Shown here: positions 1-8,576 of the stretch, piece after piece
How the letters are laid out: each line of letters opens with the position of its first letter
How positions within the stretch are numbered: the stretch's first letter is position 1
Assembly (NCBI GenBank): GCA_030528055.1
Contig: JAUMZQ010000012.1
Coordinates: 1-64,000, forward strand
DNA: 64,000 bases
Source of the DNA: Streptococcus sp.
Lineage (GTDB): Bacteria > Bacillota > Bacilli > Lactobacillales > Streptococcaceae
Reading direction: 5' to 3'
Notes under the pieces: model-generated
What the model was told of the DNA's origin: nothing
What the model saw: only the letters and a program-made list of their open reading frames with translations
Database searches by the model: none
Program-made: the position numbers and the translations under genes

Positions 1-65
1 TTGTTTATGGTGATATTTTTGTCTTTCATTCCGATGAGTCGTGTGGTATGATGAACATGTTCCAT
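1..65 (-). CDS. ISL3-family transposase, N-terminal fragment (runs off the left edge)
   Basis: On the minus strand an ATG at 65-63 opens a frame that stays open to base 1 (21 codons). The peptide begins MEHVHHTTRLIGMKDKNI. This matches the usual opening of ISL3 transposases: a short helix with TT.L..IKDKNI before the zinc-ribbon region. The start is supported by its position just inside the terminal repeat. No catalytic DDE residues are in the window, so activity cannot be judged. The family call rests on this short N-terminus plus the matching terminal repeat. Confidence 0.55.
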   Translation of the reverse strand, partial: MEHVHHTTRLIGMKDKNITIN

Positions 66-184
66 AAGATTCTTTCTAATGATGGTTTGGCGCTTTTCAT
101 TATAAGTCTTATGGGACTTTTTGTGTACTCAAAAAGCTCCATAATATCCAGAGTGGTTTTACCCACTACAGATATTATAGAGCC
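1..184 (-). mobile_element. Terminal part of an ISL3-like insertion sequence
   Basis: The outer end is read on the minus strand from about 184. It starts GGCTCTATAATATC, the kind of GGCTCT terminal repeat seen in ISL3-family elements. Inside it, 141-178 forms an imperfect palindrome (ATAATATC at 141-148 pairs with GATATTAT at 171-178, plus an inner AGTGG/CCACT pair). The transposase start follows at 65. Only this end lies in the window; the rest continues past base 1. The boundary at 184 is inferred, because the other terminal repeat and the target duplication cannot be seen. Confidence 0.6.
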
Positions 185-198
185 AAAATTACTTATAA

Positions 199-227
199 TT
201 GTTTTTTAGTATCTTTTCTTGTATAAT
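199..227 (+). promoter_or_regulatory. Sigma-A type promoter for the leader/GNAT/MFS unit
   Basis: TTGTTT at 199-204, a 17-base spacer, and a perfect TATAAT at 222-227. It lies just outside the insertion-sequence end and 32 bases before the leader ORF. Confidence 0.6.
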
Positions 228-258
228 GGTTCTACTATTTTATCAAGGAGGTAATGTC

Positions 259-321
259 ATGAAAATTTTAATAACAACACATTTTAATATTTTATCTTGG
301 AAGGAGATTTTTCAAATTTGA
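259..321 (+). CDS. Short leader peptide ORF overlapping the acetyltransferase start
   Basis: An ATG at 259 opens a 20-codon ORF that begins MKILITTHFN. It sits behind an excellent ribosome site (AAGGAGG at 245-251). Its stop TGA at 319-321 overlaps the likely TTG start of the acetyltransferase (318-320), which is a translation-coupling arrangement. The peptide resembles no enzyme. Short well-initiated leaders in front of resistance-type genes are known to act through ribosome stalling (erm and cat leaders are the precedents). Applying that role here is inference. It could instead be a chance ORF, but the strong ribosome site and exact overlap argue for translation. Confidence 0.5.
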   Translation: MKILITTHFNILSWKEIFQI

Positions 322-878
322 ACAAATTTGTTTTAGAGTCAGAAAGACTATTGATTAGACCACTTAAAAATGGTGACTATAATAGTTGGTATACAGGTTT
401 CAATAATCGCCTCGCGTCCTTATCTGAGTTTGATGAAGGAAAGCTAGATATGTCTATGTGCGACATAAATTGGTTTGAAAATTTAGTTAAAAGACATTGT
501 TCTCTATGGGATAATGATTCTGTATATATTTTTGGTGTTTTTTTAAAAAGTGGTGAACATTTAGGTATGTTAAATATTGCAACTCTTGCTAGAGCTAATA
601 TGCAATGGGGTGAGTTGGGTTACGTTTTTCATAACCAGTATTGGAGAAATGGCTACGCCTTTGAATCTATTTCTATATTACTGAATTGTGCATATGAAAA
701 ATTAGGCTTTCACCATATTGAAGCACAGATCACTCCTGGGAATATTCCCTCAGAGCAGTTGGCAATTAAATTAGGTTTATCCTATGAAACAACTCGTTTG
801 GATTTTGCATTTGAAAATGGTAAGTGGACTGATAAAATGATATATAGTATGAATCTTCATAATAATATTTTAGATTAA
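318..878 (+). CDS. GNAT-family N-acetyltransferase, RimJ/RimL type
   Basis: About 186 residues with the RimJ/RimL-type layout: an N-terminal ESERLLIRPL strand, a central GELGYVFHNQYWRNGYAFE segment holding the acetyl-CoA binding region (R/W.NGYA), and a late IEAQITPGNIPSEQLAIKLG segment typical of Acetyltransf_3. The substrate is unknown; relatives acetylate protein N-termini, amino sugars or drugs. I prefer the TTG at 318, with AAGGAG at 301-306 eleven bases upstream. An in-frame TTG at 297 would add seven residues but has no ribosome site of its own. The MFS exporter follows 54 bases later, so the two are probably co-transcribed. Confidence 0.8.
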   Translation: MNKFVLESERLLIRPLKNGDYNSWYTGFNNRLASLSEFDEGKLDMSMCDINWFENLVKRHCSLWDNDSVYIFGVFLKSGEHLGMLNIATLARANMQWGELGYVFHNQYWRNGYAFESISILLNCAYEKLGFHHIEAQITPGNIPSEQLAIKLGLSYETTRLDFAFENGKWTDKMIYSMNLHNNILD

Positions 879-932
879 ATATTTAGTAAGCTAGCTTTTT
901 TATATTTAATTTATAAAAAGGAATGTGAAAAT

Positions 933-2093
933 ATGTTTAAGCAATCGTATAAAAATAATATATTTCTTTTAGGAGCAAGCGAACTTTTTAGTTTTTTTGG
1001 AATTACATCTTTTTGGATATTATTTTTAAGTCAAAATGGGATGACTCTGTTTCAAATCGGCTTACTTGAGAGTCTATTTCATGGGACTAGTCTTTTATCA
1101 GAAATACCTTCGGGAATGTTAGCCGATCGGTTTACCTATAAAATAAATCTATATTCGAGTCGAATAGCAACCATTTCTTCTGCTTATCTGATGCTGATTG
1201 GTCATGGAAATTTTTGGATTTATGCGCTTGGAATGATTGTTGGTGCTTGGTCCTATAATCTTGATTCTGGTACGAGTAGTGCAATGCTTTATGAATCCGC
1301 GAGAGAGGCAAATCTAGAAAATAAGTATTTAAAATTTACTAGTATCATTTCTGGAATTTCTGAAGGTACAAGGGCATTTGGTATGGTCATGGCTGGATTT
1401 TTTGTTCATGGATTTTTAAATTTAACTTATATCATTCAAATTATTTTATCACTTCTTGCAATAGTGGTAATCTCATTTTTGAAGGAACCTCAAATTAAAA
1501 CTGAAAGTAAAGAGACTGCAGACTTTAATGAAATATATAAATCTGTTATTAAGACTTTCAAAACAAATCCAAGTTTAATGAAATGGATGTTATGGAGTCA
1601 ATTTCTAGTAACATTTATCTCAATGTTTTATTTTTACTATCAAAACGAGATGTCTCATTTAGAATCTTGGAAGATAAGTTTAGTTATGCTAATAGCTTGT
1701 GCTGTAAATATTTTAGGGGTTTGGTTTGCAAGTAAATTAGGTGACAAATGGACAGCTAAACAAGTTTTTAAAGTGATTATTCCTATTTCAGCGATTTTGT
1801 TTGTTTCGACGATAGTTGCTATTCCCGAAGTCTATATTGTTATTTTTTTACTTAGCGATGGTTTAGTTGCTATGTTTTTGCCAATATATAATAATGATAT
1901 CCAAAAAGAGTTTGAATCCAATATTAGAGCTACAATGCTAAGTGTTAGTTCGATGATAGGAAGCCTAGCGATGATTTTTATTTTTCCACTAATGGGAATT
2001 ATTATTGATTATTTCAATTTTTCGATGAGCTTTATGTTATTAGGTGTGCTTTTATTATCATTCAGTTTGGGAATTGGGAAATTAATTAAATAA
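933..2093 (+). CDS. MFS transporter, probable drug/metabolite exporter
   Basis: A 386-residue, very hydrophobic protein with about 12 membrane segments. It has the MFS signature loop between helices 2 and 3 (SGMLADRF, around residues 60-67), a variant of GxLaDrxGrr. The central loop near residues 185-200 is short and charged. Length and loop resemble small multidrug exporters of streptococci. AAAAGGAA lies just upstream of the ATG. It sits directly downstream of the acetyltransferase and before a terminator, so the two form one unit. A modify-and-export resistance pair is a reasonable inference; no substrate can be read from the sequence. Confidence 0.8.
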   Translation: MFKQSYKNNIFLLGASELFSFFGITSFWILFLSQNGMTLFQIGLLESLFHGTSLLSEIPSGMLADRFTYKINLYSSRIATISSAYLMLIGHGNFWIYALGMIVGAWSYNLDSGTSSAMLYESAREANLENKYLKFTSIISGISEGTRAFGMVMAGFFVHGFLNLTYIIQIILSLLAIVVISFLKEPQIKTESKETADFNEIYKSVIKTFKTNPSLMKWMLWSQFLVTFISMFYFYYQNEMSHLESWKISLVMLIACAVNILGVWFASKLGDKWTAKQVFKVIIPISAILFVSTIVAIPEVYIVIFLLSDGLVAMFLPIYNNDIQKEFESNIRATMLSVSSMIGSLAMIFIFPLMGIIIDYFNFSMSFMLLGVLLLSFSLGIGKLIK

Positions 2094-2107
2094 CAATTAT
2101 TCAAGAT

Positions 2108-2144
2108 AAACAGCAAGAAAAAATAATTTCTTGCTGTTTATTTT
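2108..2144. terminator. Bidirectional terminator between the MFS and Nudix genes
   Basis: Perfect 13-base arms (2108-2120 and 2127-2139, AAACAGCAAGAAA / TTTCTTGCTGTTT) around a six-base loop. T-rich flanks on both strands suit the converging genes. Confidence 0.85.
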
Positions 2145-2613
2145 AATATCCCATAGTAAAGGTATTATTAAAATATTCTGATAGCATGAGACGATGTTTG
2201 CTGCTTATAGATTCTAGTTTTTCAATTTCTTCTTCTGAAAAGAAATGTAGGCGTAATGTTTCCTCGTTATGAAAATTAGAAATGTCAAAATTGCCCAGTG
2301 CTTTGAATTCATAAATCATGACGATTGTTTGGACCTTATCGCCGTTAGGATAAATTTCTTCAAAATTACTGTAAACATTGAGAAAACGAGTGGCTTCGAT
2401 CTTGATTCCTGTTTCTTCAAAAAATTCGCGTTTGGCCATTTCGAGTGTTGATTCACCCAATTCCATTGCACCGCCTGGAATGGCCCATGTTTTTTTATCT
2501 CCACGCAACTGCAACAAGATGCGCCCTTCATCATCTGTTAAAATACCTCCAGCAAAGGCTAGGATAATTTTATCATGCCCAACTTTAGAGCGTATATAAG
2601 AAATATAGTCCAT
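2143..2613 (-). CDS. Nudix hydrolase
   Basis: 156 residues. The Nudix box GX5EX7REUXEEXGU is intact around residues 47-70 (GAMELGE...REFFEETGI), preceded by a WAIPGG segment. Nudix enzymes cleave nucleoside diphosphates linked to another group, releasing a phosphorylated product with Mg2+ held by the REXXEE glutamates. The substrate cannot be predicted here; many streptococcal relatives are annotated as general nucleotide-pool or ADP-ribose hydrolases. It is a single-gene unit converging on the MFS gene. Confidence 0.9.
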   Translation of the reverse strand: MDYISYIRSKVGHDKIILAFAGGILTDDEGRILLQLRGDKKTWAIPGGAMELGESTLEMAKREFFEETGIKIEATRFLNVYSNFEEIYPNGDKVQTIVMIYEFKALGNFDISNFHNEETLRLHFFSEEEIEKLESISSKHRLMLSEYFNNTFTMGY

Positions 2614-2965
2614 GTTTTAGAAACCTTTCAATTTATCTGGAAATGTGTCATTTTGAAAAAAATAACGTAGTAACTGAATATGTGTATCATTAAAACATTA
2701 TACTAGAAAAATATTATAAAAGTAAGTAAACTTGTGATAGTGGTTTGATTAAAAGAAAATCTTGAGTCTTCTACATAATTAACTAACTTCTTTAATTAGT
2801 CGAAAACAAAATCAGTCTATATACATTTTTATATTTTTATGATACTCTATAATATATAATGCGAAGATTTTTTAGATCGAATTTTAGATGTGATTTGGTG
2901 TTGATTTAGTTTCATATCTATAATTTAAAAATTCATGATTAATAAAGTTAAAAGGGAGACGATGA
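2614..2965. other. AT-rich intergenic region with divergent promoters
   Basis: A 352-base gap with no convincing ORF. For the Nudix gene, a minus-strand TATAAT (2702-2697) with TTACTT 17 bases upstream (2725-2720) is a plausible promoter. For the plus-strand gene, overlapping TATAAT sequences at 2848-2853 and 2855-2860 are candidate -10 boxes, though no good -35 is visible. I see nothing else in it. Confidence 0.4.
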
Positions 2966-3445
2966 ATGAAATACTTTCTTAAACAGACGGCAGTATTCAA
3001 AAATAATTTTGATATCACTGATGAAAATGATCAGTTAGTATATACTGTAAAGGGGAATGTTGGGGGCTTAGTTGGTTTACGCAGTAGCATTTGTAGTGCC
3101 GATGGTGAAACTGAGCTGATAACGATTAAGCAACGTTTTTCACAATACAAATTTGATATTAAGCAAAATGAATACATTGTAGCTACTGTGAAAAAGCAAT
3201 GGCTTTCTGTAAAAGGTAAGTATATTATTGAAGGATTAGACTGGGAAATGGTAGGTTCTTCTTTTATCAAACATGAATATTCAATTGTAAATAGGAATGG
3301 AGATCCTATTGCAACTTTATATAAACAAGGACTTACTTTAAATGATAAATTTGCAGTGGACATCATTGATTCAACAGAAAACCCAGCTCTTATTTTTGCT
3401 GTTATTCTTGCACTCGATGCGATTATTGATCAAGTTTCACGTTAA
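2966..3445 (+). CDS. LURP-one-related family protein (YxjI-like)
   Basis: 159 residues with the LURP-one/DUF567 pattern: MKYFLKQTAVFKNNFDITDENDQLVYTV..., alternating strands, and a hydrophobic C-terminal helix (about 143-155). The family folds as a tubby-like 12-stranded barrel around a central helix, and its bacterial function is not established. The ATG at 2966 is preceded by AAAGGGAG at 2951-2958, seven bases away. No co-transcribed partner is seen: a separate gene follows after 170 bases and a possible weak terminator. Confidence 0.75.
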   Translation: MKYFLKQTAVFKNNFDITDENDQLVYTVKGNVGGLVGLRSSICSADGETELITIKQRFSQYKFDIKQNEYIVATVKKQWLSVKGKYIIEGLDWEMVGSSFIKHEYSIVNRNGDPIATLYKQGLTLNDKFAVDIIDSTENPALIFAVILALDAIIDQVSR

Positions 3446-3449
3446 GATT

Positions 3450-3485
3450 TCTCCTGCTGTTAGATAAGGCAGAAGGTTTTTATTA
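3450..3485 (+). terminator. Possible weak terminator after the LURP-one gene
   Basis: CTCCTGC and GGCAGAAG can form an imperfect six-to-seven base stem, followed by TTTTTATT. The stem has one mismatch, so confidence is low. Confidence 0.35.
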
Positions 3486-3618
3486 ATGTTTTAACTTACT
3501 ATCTTTTTTTTAGATAAACTGGACAAAATGAGAGCAAGTATCGTCACGCTGATAATGATACTCATCTGTATGAGATGTATTTTTAGGAATCAATTTATTC
3601 ATGATACAAGGTGATTAG

Positions 3619-4373
3619 ATGAATCTTTTAGACAGAATAACGACAGACTTTGTAGAGAACAGTCATCAAATTTTAGGTGAAAATTTGGTTGGTATCTATT
3701 TACATGGTTCTGTAGCAATGGGCTGTTTTAATGATAAGAAAAGTGATATTGATTTATTAGTTGTAGTTAATAATGATATAACAGATACTATAAAGCAATA
3801 ATATATGCAAATGGTAGTTGAACTAGATCAAAGAGCACCAGAAAAAGGAATTGAATTGAGTATTATAAAAAAAGGTTTTTGCAAACCTTTTATTTATCCA
3901 ACTCCCTTTGAGTTGCATTTTTCTAAGTTACATCTATCAAGATATTTAGACAATCCTTTAAAATATGTTAATGAGATGTATGGTGTGGATAGAGATTTGG
4001 CTTCACACATTACAGTCTTAAAACACCGACCTCGGTGTTTGTTTGGAAAAACAATTAATGATGTTTTTGATGATGTTGCCGAAGAATATTTTTTTGATAG
4101 TATTTGGAATGATATCAAAGATTCTAAAGATAAAGTGTTAAATCATCCAGTTTATATCATTTTGAATTTGTGTCGAGTACTAGCTTTTAAAAGAGATAAA
4201 GTAATACTATCTAAGGCTGAGGGTGGACATTGGGGGATATTGAATTTACCTCCTAAATTAAAGATCTCATTATGAAAACACTTTGTATATATGAGCAAAA
4301 TAGTTCAATAGAGATAGAAAAAACGATTTCAGTCGAATTTTCAAAATATATGTTAGCTAAGATTCAGGAATAA
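3619..4373 (+). pseudogene. Broken aminoglycoside nucleotidyltransferase-like gene (ANT(3'')/ANT(9) type)
   Basis: The N-terminal frame (3619-3801) carries the polymerase-beta nucleotidyltransferase motif GIYLHGSVAMG...KSDIDLLVVV, with GS and the DxD metal site intact. An in-frame TAA at 3799-3801 then interrupts it. The same frame resumes at once (MQMVVELDQRAPEKGIELSII) and carries the AadA-like C-terminal half with LNLCRVLAF and SKAEGGHWG. A one-base frameshift near 4255-4270 moves the last 33 codons (MKTLCIYEQNSS...YMLAKIQE, ending at 4373) into another frame. With both lesions a full-length enzyme cannot be made by ordinary translation. The intact gene would have adenylylated an aminoglycoside or related substrate. 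Confidence 0.85.
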
Positions 4374-4473
4374 ATTTAGTTGTATAAAATACAAAATTAA
4401 GGGCATTCAATTAAGATTAAAAATTTCTCCCAATCACTAGATTGATGTACAAAATAGAAGAAGTTATTTAAAA

Positions 4474-4525
4474 ATGATGAAAACTTTATCTAATGTGAAG
4501 ATAAGATTTTCATCATTTTTTTATT
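4474..4525. terminator. Terminator between the nucleotidyltransferase remnant and the HXXEE gene
   Basis: Long hairpin (4474-4490 with 4500-4516; ATGATGAAAA...TTTTCATCAT with one internal mismatch), followed by TTTTTTTATTTT on the plus strand. Its A-rich left flank would also serve the minus-strand operon that ends at 4555. Confidence 0.75.
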
Positions 4526-4554
4526 TTGTACAAAGTATTGGTATAGGATAGATA

Positions 4555-5028
4555 TTATTTGCTTGAAATTTTATTTAGAAATACAAAAGCTAAAACTATA
4601 TTCATAAAAATAACCAATAAAGTGAGGATTGAATAATAATAGAGTTGAATATTATTTTTAATAAAATGTTGAATAAAAATGCTACAAAACAGGCCAGTTA
4701 TTATTCCACTAACTAAACCCGGAACATACCTTCTCAAAAATAAACTTTGAAGAAGATGCCCAATAATATGATAACTATAAGCAATGATAATCGTTAGATA
4801 AAAGGTGAAATCATTCTGTTGATAGCTCATCGTCAAAATAATTAGTAACAGTAGAAGTTGTTCAAAAACAACGAGGTTGAAATTAAATGGAGTATAACAA
4901 GCTAACCACTTTTTAGTAACAGTAGAAAATGGATTAGTTGATATAAATTTCGGCATCAGAATTATTTCTTCCATTTCGTGAATCATAAATAGACTTGGGA
5001 AAATCAAGCAAAAATCTTTTAATTCCAT
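4555..5028 (-). CDS. HXXEE-domain integral membrane protein
   Basis: 157 residues with about four or five membrane segments. The family-defining motif lies near residues 17-21 (HEMEE), and a second histidine pair is in a later segment (YHIIGHLLQ). These charged residues inside hydrophobic stretches are typical of the HXXEE family (PF13787), whose function is unknown; metal or proton handling has been suggested only from the motif. It lies 40 bases downstream of the second ABC gene on the same strand with no promoter or terminator between, so it is probably the last gene of the TetR-ABC operon. Confidence 0.75.
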   Translation of the reverse strand: MELKDFCLIFPSLFMIHEMEEIILMPKFISTNPFSTVTKKWLACYTPFNFNLVVFEQLLLLLIILTMSYQQNDFTFYLTIIIAYSYHIIGHLLQSLFLRRYVPGLVSGIITGLFCSIFIQHFIKNNIQLYYYSILTLLVIFMNIVLAFVFLNKISSK

Positions 5029-5068
5029 TTATCCCTCCTCTTAGCTTAGTTCATTTTGTACGAGTTTT

Positions 5069-6805
5069 CTACGATAATTTCCAAGATAAAGTTTGGTGAC
5101 GAGTGCTGATGAAGTCTTTGTAAATCCCTTCTTGTTTTAATAGTTCCGTATGCTTACCTTGTTGGACAACTTTTCCTTTATCAAGGACAATAATTTGATC
5201 TGCATTTTCAACTGTTTTAAGACGATGGGCAATCATGATGACAGTCTTATTGCTTGTCAATTCATCAATGGCTTTTATTAGATCTTCTTCATTTTCTGGA
5301 TCAACATTAGCTGTTGCTTCATCTAAAATAATAATGGGAGCATTTTTAAGCATAGCACGTGCAATGGAGATACGTTGTTTTTCTCCACCAGATAAACTAG
5401 CTCCTCCTTCACCGATTTTAGTTTGGTATCCATCCGGTAAAGCCATGATAAAGTCATGGCAACAAGCTTTTTTAGCGACTGTCACCACTTCTTCATGACT
5501 TGCATTTGTTTTACCAAATTTTATATTATTCTCAATAGTGTCTTCAAAAAGATAGACATTTTGAAAAACAAAGCTGAAATTTTTAATTAGACTATCGTAG
5601 CTGTAATCTTTGACATTAACATTATCTAGACTGATCTTCCCACTGTCAATATCCCAAAATCTTGCCATCAAATTACACAGAGTTGTTTTACCACTACCAG
5701 ATGGTCCCACAATAGCAGTGGTTGTTTTTTCTGGGATATTTAGGCTAATATCATTGATAATTTGGCGATTGCCATATGAAAAGTGAACATGTTCAAGTTG
5801 TAAGTTCGCTGTATTAGGAATAATTTCCTTTCCAGAAATGTCCATTGGTTTTAAATCTAAAACTTCTTGAACTAGTTCAACGGATAAATCAACTGTACGA
5901 AGTAGAGAAGAAAAACTACTAATGCCATCTAAACTATCATAGACCATGAAGGAACTAATAACCATCATGACGCAGACGAGCAAATCCATACTTCCTTGTA
6001 AGTAAAACCAGACAGATAAGAGGCTCATCATTAATCCCATTAATTTATTGACCATTCCTTGAACGGCAATCCAAGGAACTGTTAATAGAGTCATTTTTAT
6101 ATCACTATTTTTTTTGTTGGCAATCGTTTGTGCTAGTTTCTTGGCAGAAGATTTTGTCAAATTATAATTTTTAACTTCAACGATTCCCTGAACATATTCT
6201 AAGACGCTATCAACTAGTTCGGCATCTATTTGTTGTTTATCAACCGAAACACCCGCAACGCTACGGCGCATTATTGAGTTTGGTATTAGAAAAATCAATA
6301 AACCTAAGATTAATAAGCAACCTATTCGCCAGTCATAGATAAGAACAAAGAAGATGATGGTTACCACAGTGAGTAAACCCTGTGTTGTCACCATAACGAC
6401 ACGAGTTGCAATATCAGAGAGTGCTTCTAATGTATTGGTTGTGATGCTAGTAATCTTTCCCAAACTATTAGAATTAAAATAGCCCATAGGGAGATAGCGA
6501 ATATGTTCTGCAATTTCAATCCGTTTCTGTGCACAAGTGTGGTAGCCAGCTTCTGTCTGAAGCATGGTGATTTTTAAGGTAATTAAAATATTTAAAAGAA
6601 CAGATGAGGCCATAATTCCAAGTGAAAACCATACTGTAGACATCGAAAGATTATTTTGGATGATGGCTAGTATAACGAGAGCAATAGCTGGTATCCGAAG
6701 AGCGATAATAAATGATTTTAATACACCTAATAAAATAGATTGGTAAAACTTTTTACGATCTTCCTCGCTACAAAAATCAAAAAAACGTTTTAAGATACTA
6801 AGCAT
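5069..6805 (-). CDS. ABC exporter half-transporter (membrane domain fused to ATPase), second subunit
   Basis: 578 residues: an N-terminal six-helix exporter domain (about 15-310) followed by an ATPase domain. Walker A GPSGSGKTT, signature LSGGEKQ, Walker B IIILDEATANVDPE and the H-loop IMIAHRL are all intact, including the catalytic glutamate. Its start overlaps the end of the preceding ABC gene by eight bases, so the two are translationally coupled and likely form a heterodimer. Unlike LmrCD/PatAB-type pairs, neither half here shows a degenerate Walker B. Substrate unknown. The IrtAB/YbtPQ-like siderophore branch and drug exporters share this two-half-gene design. Confidence 0.85.
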   Translation of the reverse strand: MLSILKRFFDFCSEEDRKKFYQSILLGVLKSFIIALRIPAIALVILAIIQNNLSMSTVWFSLGIMASSVLLNILITLKITMLQTEAGYHTCAQKRIEIAEHIRYLPMGYFNSNSLGKITSITTNTLEALSDIATRVVMVTTQGLLTVVTIIFFVLIYDWRIGCLLILGLLIFLIPNSIMRRSVAGVSVDKQQIDAELVDSVLEYVQGIVEVKNYNLTKSSAKKLAQTIANKKNSDIKMTLLTVPWIAVQGMVNKLMGLMMSLLSVWFYLQGSMDLLVCVMMVISSFMVYDSLDGISSFSSLLRTVDLSVELVQEVLDLKPMDISGKEIIPNTANLQLEHVHFSYGNRQIINDISLNIPEKTTTAIVGPSGSGKTTLCNLMARFWDIDSGKISLDNVNVKDYSYDSLIKNFSFVFQNVYLFEDTIENNIKFGKTNASHEEVVTVAKKACCHDFIMALPDGYQTKIGEGGASLSGGEKQRISIARAMLKNAPIIILDEATANVDPENEEDLIKAIDELTSNKTVIMIAHRLKTVENADQIIVLDKGKVVQQGKHTELLKQEGIYKDFISTRHQTLSWKLS

Positions 6806-8576
6806 TTTTCATCCCTCCTTTTGCAGTTTTTTCATCATCTCCGTCTCGGACAGCAAGATGAGAGTGCCACATTTTACGGTAAAGTTCACTTTTTTCCAGT
6901 AATTCCGATTGTTTTCCTGTAGCTTCTATTTGTCCATTATGAACTAGGATGATTTGGTCACTGTCAGCAATTGTTGATAAACGGTGAGCAATTACAATCA
7001 GTGTGCGACCTTGAATCAACTGTGCGATACTGGATTGAATGAGAGCTTCATTTTCAGGGTCTGTATAGGCTGTAGCTTCATCTAGGATAATGATGGGAGC
7101 ATTTTTTAACATGGCACGGACAATGGCAATCCGTTGTCGTTCACCACCAGATAAACTAGCACCACCAGAGCTTCCAACAATGGTATCAAACCCTTCATCC
7201 AGATTCATAATAAAATCATAACAGCCACATTGTTTAGCTGCTTCCTTCACCTCTTCGTCTGTTGCAGAAGGATTTCCCATCCGAATATTTTCTAAAATAC
7301 TATCATTAAAAAGATAGTTATCTTGTGAAACGTAAGCTACTTTTTTTGTATAGACCTCTAAAGGAATATCCTTGATATTTACTTTACCAATGCAGATACT
7401 TCCCTTGTTAACATCCCAAAAAGAAGCAATTAATTTGGCAATGGTTGATTTTCCTGAACCTGATGGACCGACTAGAGCGTTAACTGTTCCAGATTTGATG
7501 GTTAAAGAGATGTCATGAAGAACTTCATCCTCTTCATTATAACCAAAAGAAACATGTTCTAAGACAACATCGTTGTTTTCAGGTGTCTGTGATAGATTTA
7601 CTGGACGATTTAGGTCAGGACGTTCTAGAATTTCAGAAACTTCTCCAAATGTAGCTCCAATTTTACGAATATCATCCATATAAGTGGCAGCAGCAATTAT
7701 TGGACCGACCAAACCCATTGATAATATAATGAGCATGACTAGATTACTAGGACTTAAACTCCCGTTTAAAGTGAAATAACTGCCTAGTGGTAACAAAAAT
7801 AGTAGAAGTGCTGGCATGATTGCTGTAACCCCAGCCATTTCAAGTGAACATTTTCTCATCCAATCAATAAAACAATCCGCTCCCTCTTTAGCTGCTGTCA
7901 CAAATTTGTCGTAGGAAAATTTTTCTTTTCCGAAAACTTTTATGACTTCAATCCCGTTGATGTATTCAACTGCAGTATCATTTAAAGCTTTTGTTTTCGC
8001 AACTGTATTTTCAAAATCTCCCTTACTTTTTCGGAGCATATTAGCATAGAAAAGTGCTCCAGCTGGAAGTGTGAGTAGAGAAGCTAATGTGACGCGCCAA
8101 TCTAAAATAAACATATAAAGTAAAATGGATAATGGACTTACAATAGCTGCGGTGAACTCTGGAATGATATGAGCTAGAGTTGTTTCAGTTGCATCAACGC
8201 GTTCTACAATAATGTTTTTATAAGAACCAGAAGATTGACTTAAAACAGATCCAAGTGGTAATTTTGCTAATTTATCAGTTAGTCGCAATCGCATTTCCGC
8301 TAATACTTTAAAAGTAGCTTCATGTGATAATGCGGTTGAAATGGCATGAGCAATCAGATGGATGATCCAAAAAACAGCAATCCAAATACCATTTACCCAA
8401 TAAATTGGCCATTCTTTGATACCAGATAATAAGTCTCTGACGATATTTCCGACATAAAGATAGGGAAGTATTCCACAAATAACAGAGATAAAAGCCAGTA
8501 GCACGCTAAGAATAAATGATATTTTATGAGGTGAAATAAATTCACCAATCCAAGTTGTAGTTGATTTTTTATTCAT
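6798..8576 (-). CDS. ABC exporter half-transporter, first subunit
   Basis: 592 residues from the ATG at 8576, chosen because AAAGGA lies nine bases upstream; a frame-open ATG 13 codons earlier has no ribosome site and would sit deep in tetR. The membrane domain spans about 20-320. The ATPase has GPSGSGKST, LSGGERQ, IIILDEATAYTDPE and IVIAHRL, all consensus. The start overlaps the tetR stop by eight bases (ATGAATAA), and the end overlaps the second ABC gene. The gene order, tetR then the two halves, points to a regulated efflux system with a small-molecule inducer. Confidence 0.85.
   Translation of the reverse strand: MNKKSTTTWIGEFISPHKISFILSVLLAFISVICGILPYLYVGNIVRDLLSGIKEWPIYWVNGIWIAVFWIIHLIAHAISTALSHEATFKVLAEMRLRLTDKLAKLPLGSVLSQSSGSYKNIIVERVDATETTLAHIIPEFTAAIVSPLSILLYMFILDWRVTLASLLTLPAGALFYANMLRKSKGDFENTVAKTKALNDTAVEYINGIEVIKVFGKEKFSYDKFVTAAKEGADCFIDWMRKCSLEMAGVTAIMPALLLFLLPLGSYFTLNGSLSPSNLVMLIILSMGLVGPIIAAATYMDDIRKIGATFGEVSEILERPDLNRPVNLSQTPENNDVVLEHVSFGYNEEDEVLHDISLTIKSGTVNALVGPSGSGKSTIAKLIASFWDVNKGSICIGKVNIKDIPLEVYTKKVAYVSQDNYLFNDSILENIRMGNPSATDEEVKEAAKQCGCYDFIMNLDEGFDTIVGSSGGASLSGGERQRIAIVRAMLKNAPIIILDEATAYTDPENEALIQSSIAQLIQGRTLIVIAHRLSTIADSDQIILVHNGQIEATGKQSELLEKSELYRKMWHSHLAVRDGDDEKTAKGGMKNA

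Noticed and set aside
3541..3600. Hairpin CTCAT-CTGT-ATGAG upstream of the nucleotidyltransferase remnant
   Set aside because: The stem is only about five base pairs and has no associated promoter or T-tract.
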